From Dyadobacter chenwenxiniae (GTDB taxonomy: Bacteria; Bacteroidota; Bacteroidia; Cytophagales; Spirosomataceae), in assembly GCF_022869785.1 (NCBI RefSeq), contig NZ_CP094997.1:3782001-3846000 (forward strand): a stretch of DNA of 64,000 bases, written 5' to 3'. The notes below the pieces were generated by a model. The model was not told the origin of the DNA. It ran no database searches and saw only the letters and a program-made list of their open reading frames with translations. The translations under genes were made by a program, and so were the position numbers. Shown piece by piece: positions 17,716 through 26,077 of this stretch; positions within the stretch are counted from its first letter, which is position 1, and every line of letters starts with the position of its first letter.

Positions 17716-18636
17716 ATGAGAAAAGAATTTTCAAGCGCTATGGAGCAGTTGGCAGTGGAAGATGATTCCATTGTTTTCATTACCGGCGATCTCGGCTATA
17801 ATGCATTAGAAAATTTGCAGGCCAAAATGGGTAAAAGATTTATAAATGCTGGTGTCGCTGAGCAAAATATGGTCGGCGTTGCAGCAGGTTTTGCACATAA
17901 AGGTTATAAAGTTTTCTGTTACAGCATTGCGCCCTTCATCGTTTACCGATGCCTCGAACAGTTTCGCAATGATGTCTGTTTCAATAACCTGCCTGTCTTC
18001 CTGGTTGGAAATGGCGGAGGTTATGGTTACGGAATTATGGGAAGCAGCCATCATACGATTGAAGATCTCGCATGCCTTAGCGGTCAGCAAAATGCTAATG
18101 TCTGGGTGCCCGCATTTGCGGATGAAGTAGAACCAGTTATTCGTCAGATTGTGGCAGATGCGCGTCCAGCTTACCTTCGCTTAGGTGCCGGAAAAACGAC
18201 TCCTGACAATAGCTACATTTCAGGATCATTCAAAATTATTCATGCACCTGAAACAGCTGAAATCACTGTTTTCGCACTTGGTCCCATTGCCAATAATGTC
18301 ATGACCGCATTGTCACTTTCCGAAGATCTTGCTTCCAAAGTAAATGTTGTGACCGCATTGCATTTCCCTTTGAATATTACTGACGAAGTGGAGACATTGA
18401 TCAAAAAAGCGCCGGCAATTCTCGTTGCAGAAGAACATATCAGCACAGGCGGGCTCGCGCAGCAGCTTTCCGTCCAATTACTGGAAAAAGGCATTTTCCC
18501 GCGCAGTTTCAAAAGCCTGAAAGCAGAAGGATATCCCAACGGCCGCTACGGAAGCCAGACTTATCACCAAAAACTTTCAGGGCTCGATCCGGATTCTATC
18601 GTTTCCCATATTGGTCAATTAATGATTCCGGCATGA
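17716..18636 (+). CDS. Transketolase-like enzyme, C-terminal (pyrimidine-binding) subunit
   Basis: A 306-residue protein equal to the pyrimidine-binding and C-terminal domains of transketolase. The catalytic Glu that activates thiamine is in INAGVAEQNMVGVAAG, followed by the GSSHHTIEDLACL loop and a C-terminal regulatory-type domain (VALHFPLNI-like strand, VAEEHISTGGLAQQL). It should pair with the N-terminal subunit at 14315-15142; the two are split apart by the epimerase/GT2 gene and the toxin-antitoxin pair. It overlaps the next gene by 4 bases (translational coupling). Two-carbon transfer is the expected chemistry; the substrate is likely sugar-related given the context, but unproven. Confidence 0.88.
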   Translation: MRKEFSSAMEQLAVEDDSIVFITGDLGYNALENLQAKMGKRFINAGVAEQNMVGVAAGFAHKGYKVFCYSIAPFIVYRCLEQFRNDVCFNNLPVFLVGNGGGYGYGIMGSSHHTIEDLACLSGQQNANVWVPAFADEVEPVIRQIVADARPAYLRLGAGKTTPDNSYISGSFKIIHAPETAEITVFALGPIANNVMTALSLSEDLASKVNVVTALHFPLNITDEVETLIKKAPAILVAEEHISTGGLAQQLSVQLLEKGIFPRSFKSLKAEGYPNGRYGSQTYHQKLSGLDPDSIVSHIGQLMIPA

Positions 18637-20327
18637 CGAAAAAGGCTTTAACCATCATTTTGAGCCTGATTTTATTGCTACCCGTCCTGATTTACTTTAC
18701 GGTCTGGAATTATTATGCTATCAATATCCCGAAATGGGACGACCACGCTTTAAAAGAGTTTATCCTTTATTATTCGCAGGCGACAACCTGGAAAGAAAAA
18801 ATCTGGCTGCTTTTTAAACAGCATAACGAACACCGGATTTCACTAACCCGCCTCATTGCCTGGTGGGACTATTCCTTGTTTGGATCATTGAATTACCGGC
18901 ATTTGATGACTGCTGGAAATCTGCTGCTGATCGGTGTTATCCCGCTTTGGTACGAACTTCTGAAAAAGAACAAAAAGCCGCTTTTTGCGCTTCTGCCCAT
19001 CCCATTTCTCTGGCTCACGCTAGCATTTGAGGAAAATATGTATTGGGGAATGGCCGCGATCCAAAATTTCGGCGTCGTCACATTGACCGTCTGGACATTG
19101 TATTTATGTATCAATTTCAAAACACTTCCCTACATCATTTCGCTGTTTCTGGCTGCTGTTACGGTCCTTACCAGCGGAAATGGGCTGCTTGTTCTTCCAC
19201 TGGGAGCACTTTTACTGTTCCTGACCGGAAATAGGAAACGCTTTGCATTGTGGCTGATCCTCAGCGCAGTAGAGATTTTTTGTTATTTCAATTGGTATAC
19301 CAAACCAGAGTCCAATCCGGAGTCAAAAGCCTCTATTTTTCAGCTGATTAAAGGCTATATGGCTTTTTTAGGGTCATTTGCCGAGTCATTTCCGGTTGCA
19401 GATCATATCAGGGTGTGTTTTCTGATGGGCATTGTGCTGTTTCTTGTGGCCGTTTCTATCATTTCGACTACGCTTTTCAGGATTATAAGAAATAGATACG
19501 CGAACAAGTTTGAGCGCATTACCGACCTTTTCTGCCTTGGAACCATACTTTTTATTCTCGGCACCGCACTGATCGTCGTTTATGGCCGCGCAGGATTCGG
19601 GATGGAGACATTGATAACAAGTCGCTATAAAATTTATTCGGTGCTACTGCTGATCGTTGCGTATTTGTATGTGGTGATCCCGATCCGCGGAAGTTTTCTC
19701 TCGCCATATGTTACAGCGATTGCTTTCATGGGCATCGTTTTCAATATTTTCAGTTATCATTATCACCTGGTAGACGCATATAACCTCCGCAAAGACCTGA
19801 CGACGTATCAGTTCAACTGGACTTTTAAAGATAAAAAACTTACCTACCCTTCTGACACATCATTAGCTGCCAACATTGTTGAAAAAACGCCTGTTTTCTA
19901 CGATAAGCTGCTACCGCTCATTTCCCTGGCTGACCGACAAACTTATGCCGGAAATTCACGCGGTTTGACAGATTTGTATGACCGGACTACATTTACGCCG
20001 GGAAAAGAAAACCTGATCATTGAAAACAGCACATTCACCAGCCAGCGATTGCAGGATAGCGGCATTTACATTTTGCTCAGTTCCAAGGATCGATATTATC
20101 TGTTTCCGGCAAAAAGAATGCGAAATACAAGCCGGAAAGAGCTGTTTTTGAAACAATATTATTTTGCACCCGGATTCAGGGCGGACATTCCATTTTCAGA
20201 AATGGATAAAGGGCTTTATGATGTTGCGTTGATTCGTCAGCAAGGCGACCAAACAGGCATCCTCTTTCAAAACCAGAAGGTTAAGGTGAATGAAACAAAG
20301 AAAAACAAAGTGAAGGTAAACTGGTAA
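18633..20327 (+). CDS. Polytopic membrane protein of the glycan locus, GT-C-like, unrecognised family
   Basis: A 564-residue protein with about ten hydrophobic segments over the first 390 residues and a soluble C-terminal domain of about 170 residues. The first loop carries IPKWDDHALKEFIL with Asp36-Asp37, placed as the acidic pair of GT-C glycosyltransferases is, and WWDYSLFGSLNYRHLM follows a few dozen residues later, which supports a glycosyltransferase reading. I cannot assign a named family. It overlaps the transketolase C-subunit by 4 bases and ends 2 bases before the acyltransferase, so it is part of the same operon. Confidence 0.6.
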   Translation: MTKKALTIILSLILLLPVLIYFTVWNYYAINIPKWDDHALKEFILYYSQATTWKEKIWLLFKQHNEHRISLTRLIAWWDYSLFGSLNYRHLMTAGNLLLIGVIPLWYELLKKNKKPLFALLPIPFLWLTLAFEENMYWGMAAIQNFGVVTLTVWTLYLCINFKTLPYIISLFLAAVTVLTSGNGLLVLPLGALLLFLTGNRKRFALWLILSAVEIFCYFNWYTKPESNPESKASIFQLIKGYMAFLGSFAESFPVADHIRVCFLMGIVLFLVAVSIISTTLFRIIRNRYANKFERITDLFCLGTILFILGTALIVVYGRAGFGMETLITSRYKIYSVLLLIVAYLYVVIPIRGSFLSPYVTAIAFMGIVFNIFSYHYHLVDAYNLRKDLTTYQFNWTFKDKKLTYPSDTSLAANIVEKTPVFYDKLLPLISLADRQTYAGNSRGLTDLYDRTTFTPGKENLIIENSTFTSQRLQDSGIYILLSSKDRYYLFPAKRMRNTSRKELFLKQYYFAPGFRADIPFSEMDKGLYDVALIRQQGDQTGILFQNQKVKVNETKKNKVKVNW

Positions 20328-20329
20328 TT

Positions 20330-21448
20330 ATGCGCACCACATCACAGGGACACATTATTCAACTTGATGGAATCCGCTTTATTGCCATTGCGCTGGTTCT
20401 GATTGAACATCTTTTTGTAGAAGTAAATACGGTTCCCGTCGGCGCGACGGGAGTGACGATCTTCTTTGTATTGAGTGGTTTTTTAATTTCCAGAATTCTT
20501 TTAAAAAGCAAAGAAAAGAACTACGGAACGGAAGGCGGGTTCAGAAAATATCTCAGTAAGTTCCTCATACGAAGGACGATCAGAATTTTCCCGGTTTATT
20601 ATCTTACGATTCTCCTGCTTTACATTTTCAATGTGCCGCCGGTGAGGGAAAAGCTGGGCTGGCTGGCATTGTATGGGACAAATATTTACATGGCCTGGAA
20701 CAAGACCTGGATGGGTTCTATGGACCATTTGTGGTCTCTGGCCGTGGAAGAGCAGGTTTATTTATTCTTCCCGTTTCTGATCTTTTTTGTCCCAAAAGGC
20801 AAGCTGGTTCCCGTTCTGGGCGTTATGGGCTTGCTCAGCCTTGCATTCCGTTTTTACTACTATTATGCTAATCCGGACTTTGCGATTGACGACTGGATCG
20901 TTACCTATGTGAGCACGCCAGCGTGCCTGGATTCTTTCGCGCTGGGCGGGTTACTTGCCTGGTTGCAGGTATACAGGAATGATTTTTTTGAAAAATTGTT
21001 TAGTAAGTCATGGCCTGTCGTGCTGGCATTCGCAGTGTGGGTTTTGCTGCAATTCTGGTCTAAAACATTCGATAGCAGGTTCAATGTATCATTCGTTGTT
21101 CTGGACAGAACGGTGTCTTCCATTTTCGGATTCTTTTTGATCGGACGGGCGGTAATGGGCTATACAGGAATTATGGCAGCTTTTCTGGAAAATCCAGTGA
21201 GCATTTATTTAGGAAAAATCAGTTACGGCTTGTATCTATATCACAATTTTGTTTACAACCACTTTCACAGTGGTCCTATGCACCCAACCGTTCGTATTTT
21301 CAGAAAAATCTATCAATATGCACCTGATCTGAAAGGTTCAGTTGCCTTCGAAGCGCTGGTTGTGATTACATTAACAATTGCTGTTGCGGCCTTTTCCTGG
21401 CATTTTTTCGAGAAGCCTATTAACGCCTTGAAGGACAAGTACGCTTAG
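20330..21448 (+). CDS. Acyltransferase-3 family membrane protein (OafA/YrhL type)
   Basis: A 372-residue membrane acyltransferase with about ten hydrophobic segments. The N-terminal LDGIRFIAIALVLIEHL has the family Arg16 and catalytic His27; ATGVTIFFVLSGFLISR, MDHLWSLAVEEQVYLFFP and the final SWHFFEKPI are all family landmarks. Members move acetyl or other acyl groups across the inner membrane onto O-antigen, peptidoglycan or exported sugars. There is no fused SGNH domain; a separate SGNH-like protein sits at 24968-25996 in the same gene run and could be the partner that completes transfer. Start: ATG at 20330, two bases after the preceding stop. Confidence 0.88.
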   Translation: MRTTSQGHIIQLDGIRFIAIALVLIEHLFVEVNTVPVGATGVTIFFVLSGFLISRILLKSKEKNYGTEGGFRKYLSKFLIRRTIRIFPVYYLTILLLYIFNVPPVREKLGWLALYGTNIYMAWNKTWMGSMDHLWSLAVEEQVYLFFPFLIFFVPKGKLVPVLGVMGLLSLAFRFYYYYANPDFAIDDWIVTYVSTPACLDSFALGGLLAWLQVYRNDFFEKLFSKSWPVVLAFAVWVLLQFWSKTFDSRFNVSFVVLDRTVSSIFGFFLIGRAVMGYTGIMAAFLENPVSIYLGKISYGLYLYHNFVYNHFHSGPMHPTVRIFRKIYQYAPDLKGSVAFEALVVITLTIAVAAFSWHFFEKPINALKDKYA

Positions 21449-21489
21449 TAATTTATCATTACCATAGCCCGGTTACAGGCTTTATTTAT

Positions 21490-21497
21490 TAATTTTG
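21490..21497 (+). promoter_or_regulatory. Possible -7 element before the second GT2 gene
   Basis: TAATTTTG matches the Bacteroidota -7 consensus TAnnTTTG exactly, 26 bases before the start codon at 21524, inside the 75-base gap after the acyltransferase. There is no clear TTG at the -33 distance. It could give the downstream genes their own transcription start. Confidence 0.35.
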
Positions 21498-21523
21498 CGC
21501 AACCATACCAAATACGTTTCTGC

Positions 21524-22267
21524 ATGTCGTACCTTCTTAGTATAGTAATGCCCGCATACAATGAACAGGATTGTATCGAAAAGGTAGTATATAATTGGAC
21601 TAATTTTCTAAAAAATAAATTTCCCAACGACAATACAACACTAATTGTAATTAATGATGGCTCAAAAGACAACACAAAAGTGCTTTTGGACAAATTACAG
21701 CAAGAAGTGACCAATCTTACCGTCATTAACCAAAAAAATGGCGGCCACGGCAATGCGGTCGTAAATGGCTATCGCAAAGCACTGGAGCTGCGTTCCGAAT
21801 ACGTTTTCCAAACCGACAGTGATGACCAGTTTGTTTCCGATGATTTCGATAAACTTTGGAACAAGCGCAGCCAGTCACAATTTATACTGGGTTACAGGGA
21901 GGTGAGACATGACGCCGGCGTGCGTTTGTTCATCACCAAATTCCTTCGCGGAACGATCTCGACGGTTTACGGCACATTCATTATGGACAGCAACATTCCT
22001 TTTCGTTTGATAAAAGGAACATTCCTGCAAAAATTAATGAATCAATTACCTGACCCTGAGCCTTTTGCGCCGAATATCTTCTTGTCTGTTATGGCAAAAA
22101 AATCGGGACAGGAGTTATTTGACATTCCCATTACACATAAAGATCGTGAGACAGGAACGGTTTCGATCGTAAAATGGAATCTCTGGAAGGTTTGTATACG
22201 CAGCTTTAAAGAACTGTTGCGCTTTCGCCTTGAACTCAATAACAAAGTGAAAGCGATCCGTGCTTAA
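21524..22267 (+). CDS. GT2 family glycosyltransferase
   Basis: A 247-residue single-domain GT2 enzyme with a GT-A fold. SIVMPAYNEQD at the N-terminus, VINDGSKDNTK, and QTDSDDQF supply the nucleotide- and metal-binding acidic residues, and GTVSIVKWNLWKVC near the C-terminus is typical of the polyprenol-phosphate glycosyltransferase group. There are no membrane helices at the C-terminus, unlike the GT2 half of the 15135 fusion, so it may be peripheral. It starts 75 bases after the acyltransferase gene and ends 11 bases before the 894-residue protein. The donor sugar is unknown. Confidence 0.85.
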   Translation: MSYLLSIVMPAYNEQDCIEKVVYNWTNFLKNKFPNDNTTLIVINDGSKDNTKVLLDKLQQEVTNLTVINQKNGGHGNAVVNGYRKALELRSEYVFQTDSDDQFVSDDFDKLWNKRSQSQFILGYREVRHDAGVRLFITKFLRGTISTVYGTFIMDSNIPFRLIKGTFLQKLMNQLPDPEPFAPNIFLSVMAKKSGQELFDIPITHKDRETGTVSIVKWNLWKVCIRSFKELLRFRLELNNKVKAIRA

Positions 22268-22278
22268 CCATTAGGCTT

Positions 22279-24963
22279 GTGTCGAAAAAATACATTATTG
22301 CTATCCTGCTCGCTGCTGTCATTGCAGCAGCAGGATATTTTCTGTTTCAATATTCACGAGGTTCGGCTGCTGCATGGAAATTCATCCCGTCCAGCGCGCT
22401 CGTCGTTATCACCAGCGAACATCTTCAGGATTCTCTCTACGTCGCTACGGATGCCAATCTGGATGTTAAAAGGTTGCCGTTACTGGACGTTGCCAGTGAC
22501 AATTTATCACTTCTTAACCTTTTCACAAAAGACCAGAAAAGGTTAAACAACTTCCTCAAAAACAAAGCATTATCCTATTCCTATCATCCAAGGACCAGCA
22601 CAGAATGGGGTGTGATCATATACATTCCCATTGCCAATGATGAAGAAGCGAAGTGGCTGAGCACACCGCAAAACCCGAACATTCGCGCACTGCACCATAA
22701 TTTTCAGGACCACCGCATTACGGACATTATCGACAGTAACTCTCGTCCGCTTTTTTCTTATCTCGTTGAGGATCATTACCTCATTGTGAGTTATTATGGC
22801 GATCTGATCGAGGACGCAGTCCGTGCTTCATCTCTTAACATCGCATCATTTCGGCTAAAATCAAACTTCTCCCAAATCAATGATTCTGATTATGGAACAA
22901 GCATTTATTTGAGAAACGACGCATGGAAATCGGTTATTTCTGGTGATAATGTCAATTCAAATTTCTATGAGTTTGGTAAAAACTTCCCGAACTTTCAGGA
23001 TTTTCACATCGAAGAAGCGAAGGCAAAAGGCGGCCTTTCTTTGAAATCAACCGGAACAAATGCTCCGGATTATTATCTCACAGACATCGTCAAGGACATT
23101 CCGGGTGCACCGTTTGCTGGCCACAAGCACATTTCCCAGCAAACGTCCTTTCTTTACAGATCCGGGGTCGTTGATCGCGCTGCATTTCAAAAGGAGTTTC
23201 AGCGATGGCATAAAAAGTATAAATCAGAAGCCTGGAACAAGCTTAACTACTATGTCGGCAAAGAAAGCAATCTGCTGATCGATAACCTGGGCGCTGAACT
23301 GATCTTATGTCAATTGGAAGAAAACAACAGCATCAGCGACGGAAAAATTTTGTTGGCTGAGTTTTCCAATTATGAAAAAATGCGGCCTGTTTTGCAAAAA
23401 CTGGCGCGGTTGGCAAATGAAGAAACCAATGTTTCTATTGACCAATATCAGGGATATGACATTTATTCTGTCCCCATTCCCGAACTGCCGGCAGGACTTT
23501 ACGGTCCTATGTTTTCGGGTTTTCCGCGCAGTTATATCACCTATATTGCTCCTTATCTGGTAATCAGCAACAATTCGCAGGTTTTGCAGAACTACATAGT
23601 CGATTACGAAAATCAGATCACCTGGAAGCAATCACCGGAATATGACAGCATTTTGACTTCCGCAAAATCAGAAGCCCAGCTTTCGCTCATTGTGAATTTG
23701 CGGAAAGCGCAAACGCGGGCAGGAAATGGCGGGATCAAGAAATATGCAGATCTGGTTTCTAAAATGGAGTCGCTTGTATTTCAATGTAAATATGAAGATG
23801 GCGATGCATTTCCGGAAATTACCCTAATTCCTAAAAAGCGGCAGACAGCCAGCAAAGTGCTTAACCGGACATTCCTGAACATTGACATTGAGTGGCCGGA
23901 CATTTTCGACACCGAACTGGCCGCCTTGCAAAATCCTGTTGACGGAAGTTCGGAGATCCTGCTGACGGACAAACAAAATAACCTACTTAGAACCAACAAT
24001 TTACGGGAAGGTAAAACACAGGCCATCGCGAAGCTCAATGGCCCGATTATTACCGCTGCTTATAAGGTCGATTTTTTGAACATTGGCAGGCAGCAGCGCA
24101 TCTTTGCAACAAAAAGCATGGTTTATGCGCTGGATGAAGACGATTCAACAACCGTAACCACATTCACGGGGTCCTTACCGTCAGGCCAGGACATTGCAGC
24201 ATTGTACGCAATCGATGGAGGTGATGATGGCAGTAATCGTTTTATAATCAAAAACACCGCAGAAGAGCTCTTTCTGTGGGAAAGTGTGACCAAACCAATC
24301 AGGCGGCTTAACCATTCGGTTCAGTTTGAAAACATTCAGAGTCCGGTTGTTGCATTAAACCAAATTGGGAACCGCGGTTTCATCGTTACGCAGAAAAACG
24401 GCAAAATCTTCCTTTTAAAAGAAAACGGAACGGTTCGCCAGGGCTTTCCGGTCGACATTCTGACACGGACTGAAAGTGCATTTACCTGGACACAGGATCC
24501 TGCAACCGGCCAGCCCGAACTTGTAGGTGTGAGCGTTTCGGGAGAGTTGATCAGGATTAGCCTGAATGGGCAAATCACTTCCAGGAAGCAGTTGCTGAGA
24601 CCTGAACCCGGTTCTAAATTCAAGACATTATTTGACCGGAACTCTCTGGATTGGATTCTGATCAGGTCAGTTAATTCCAAAACAGCCATTATTACCAAGG
24701 ACGGGAAAGATCTTTTTGAGATAAAGGATATTTTACCCAACCCGGTCATTCAATATCACTTTTTCGGCGTTGACAACCGGTTTATCACGATTAAGTCGGG
24801 AAATTATACGACGGTTTTTGATATGGCCGGCAAGCGATTGGGAGATAAGGCGATTCCGTCGGAAATGCCAGTTCAGCTCACGTATCAGCCAGGATATTAT
24901 AAATTGCTTATATTCAGCCGTTCCGAAAAGAAGATCCAGGTTTGGTCTGTTAAGCTTCGTTAA
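22279..24963 (+). CDS. Large membrane-anchored extracytoplasmic protein of unknown function
   Basis: An 894-residue protein I do not recognise. The start is a GTG at 22279, 11 bases after the GT2 gene; it gives an N-terminal anchor (KKYIIAILLAAVIAAAGYFLF), and no in-frame ATG lies near. Residues 30-520 look like a soluble exported domain that begins with AWKFIPSSALVVITSEHLQDSLY, reminiscent of DUF3352-type proteins. Residues 550-894 have repeated beta-strand blocks (NQIGNRGFIVTQKNGKIFLL, VFDMAGKRLG, LLIFSRSEKKIQVWSV) suggestive of a beta-propeller. Its place between a GT2 and an SGNH protein suggests a role in export or modification of the surface glycan. The functional reading is inference only. 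Confidence 0.6.
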   Translation: MSKKYIIAILLAAVIAAAGYFLFQYSRGSAAAWKFIPSSALVVITSEHLQDSLYVATDANLDVKRLPLLDVASDNLSLLNLFTKDQKRLNNFLKNKALSYSYHPRTSTEWGVIIYIPIANDEEAKWLSTPQNPNIRALHHNFQDHRITDIIDSNSRPLFSYLVEDHYLIVSYYGDLIEDAVRASSLNIASFRLKSNFSQINDSDYGTSIYLRNDAWKSVISGDNVNSNFYEFGKNFPNFQDFHIEEAKAKGGLSLKSTGTNAPDYYLTDIVKDIPGAPFAGHKHISQQTSFLYRSGVVDRAAFQKEFQRWHKKYKSEAWNKLNYYVGKESNLLIDNLGAELILCQLEENNSISDGKILLAEFSNYEKMRPVLQKLARLANEETNVSIDQYQGYDIYSVPIPELPAGLYGPMFSGFPRSYITYIAPYLVISNNSQVLQNYIVDYENQITWKQSPEYDSILTSAKSEAQLSLIVNLRKAQTRAGNGGIKKYADLVSKMESLVFQCKYEDGDAFPEITLIPKKRQTASKVLNRTFLNIDIEWPDIFDTELAALQNPVDGSSEILLTDKQNNLLRTNNLREGKTQAIAKLNGPIITAAYKVDFLNIGRQQRIFATKSMVYALDEDDSTTVTTFTGSLPSGQDIAALYAIDGGDDGSNRFIIKNTAEELFLWESVTKPIRRLNHSVQFENIQSPVVALNQIGNRGFIVTQKNGKIFLLKENGTVRQGFPVDILTRTESAFTWTQDPATGQPELVGVSVSGELIRISLNGQITSRKQLLRPEPGSKFKTLFDRNSLDWILIRSVNSKTAIITKDGKDLFEIKDILPNPVIQYHFFGVDNRFITIKSGNYTTVFDMAGKRLGDKAIPSEMPVQLTYQPGYYKLLIFSRSEKKIQVWSVKLR

Positions 24964-24967
24964 AAAT

Positions 24968-25996
24968 ATGAAGTTTTTAAAATACATAGTTTTAGTTTCT
25001 GGATGCATTATCTGGGCCTGCGGGCTCAATCCTACCCTGTTGGCGTTGGTTGGAAAATACAAATTAATCACGGATGGTTACCAGTATGGCGATCTTTACC
25101 GCATGGCCAATTTATCTGCGTTTAAAGATCCCAGACAACCTTGCCCTGCATACAATCCGCCTGCAAAAAAGCAATCTGCCAAAAAGGTCCATTTATACAT
25201 TATAGGCGACAGCTTTACCGAGGAAGAGCGTGTCGGCCCACAGGATTTTGCGGTTGATCAATACACCAGGGTTCATTGGTCTGAAATGCTGCATGTCAAA
25301 CTGGACACTTCCGAAACAAACATTCTGCTGCTGGAATCGGTTGAAAGACATTTCAGACAGCATTTGGAAGCTCCTGTTTCTCTGATATTACCAGACTCGG
25401 CTACATTCGTTCAAAGGGTGGTTTCTTCTAAATTCATGCATAAGCTGGATGATGCATTCAACGGAAAACAGGCTCAGGACAGATTTGAAGCACTTTTGTT
25501 TCAAAATGAGGCTTTTTTGAAATTAAAAGAATGGAAAGCAGATTTTACTTATCACCTTTTTCACCGTGTCAATACGAGCGTGTCGCTTGTGGATGAAGAC
25601 CGGAGCCTGGTTTCCTACATGGATACGGACACCCCTCATGTGACCTCTTCCTTCTCGAAAATCGGCAAATCTGAGCTGGATTCGCTTGTTTTAAACCTGA
25701 AACTGACCAAGGATTCAGCCCTGTCCATGGGTTTCGACTTTGTCGCCTTGTCTGTTATTCCTAATAAAGTTTCGGTCATCCACCCTGAATACGGTGCTTA
25801 CAACCGATTGATTGAGCATGTTTATCAACACCCAAAACTTCCTATGCCTTACATTGATGTGCTGGCAGATTTCAGAAAAATGGGAGCAGCTTCTTACTTA
25901 AAAGGAGACTCGCACTGGACGTGTCAAGCGCAAAATGTGTGGCTGGACAAGGTCAATACATTGATTAACAGCTTCGTTAGCCAGGAAAATATATAG
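24968..25996 (+). CDS. SGNH/AlgX-J-like protein, probable glycan O-acyltransferase partner
   Basis: A 342-residue exported or anchored protein. An N-terminal hydrophobic segment (FLKYIVLVSGCIIWACGL) is followed by the SGNH block I motif IIGDSFTEE (Asp81, Ser82) and, near the C-terminus, LKGDSHWT with Asp314 and His316, the DxxH-type arrangement seen in AlgX/AlgJ-like acetyltransferases. The frame is open further upstream inside the previous gene, but the ATG at 24968, 4 bases after its stop, gives the membrane segment its proper place. AlgX/J proteins acetylate alginate in the periplasm with help from the MBOAT protein AlgI; here the only membrane acyl donor candidate is the acyltransferase-3 at 20330. 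Confidence 0.7.
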   Translation: MKFLKYIVLVSGCIIWACGLNPTLLALVGKYKLITDGYQYGDLYRMANLSAFKDPRQPCPAYNPPAKKQSAKKVHLYIIGDSFTEEERVGPQDFAVDQYTRVHWSEMLHVKLDTSETNILLLESVERHFRQHLEAPVSLILPDSATFVQRVVSSKFMHKLDDAFNGKQAQDRFEALLFQNEAFLKLKEWKADFTYHLFHRVNTSVSLVDEDRSLVSYMDTDTPHVTSSFSKIGKSELDSLVLNLKLTKDSALSMGFDFVALSVIPNKVSVIHPEYGAYNRLIEHVYQHPKLPMPYIDVLADFRKMGAASYLKGDSHWTCQAQNVWLDKVNTLINSFVSQENI

Positions 25997-26077
25997 TTGC
26001 ATTGCATGCTTATCGGCCGGGATTCCCTAGCTTTAAGTGATTTGCAACGCTGGTTTTCGCGTTTAATATTCCATTGT

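Noticed and set aside
25997..26077. Upstream TTG or ATG start for the lipase gene
   Set aside because: These would add 24-27 residues in front of a normal signal peptide.
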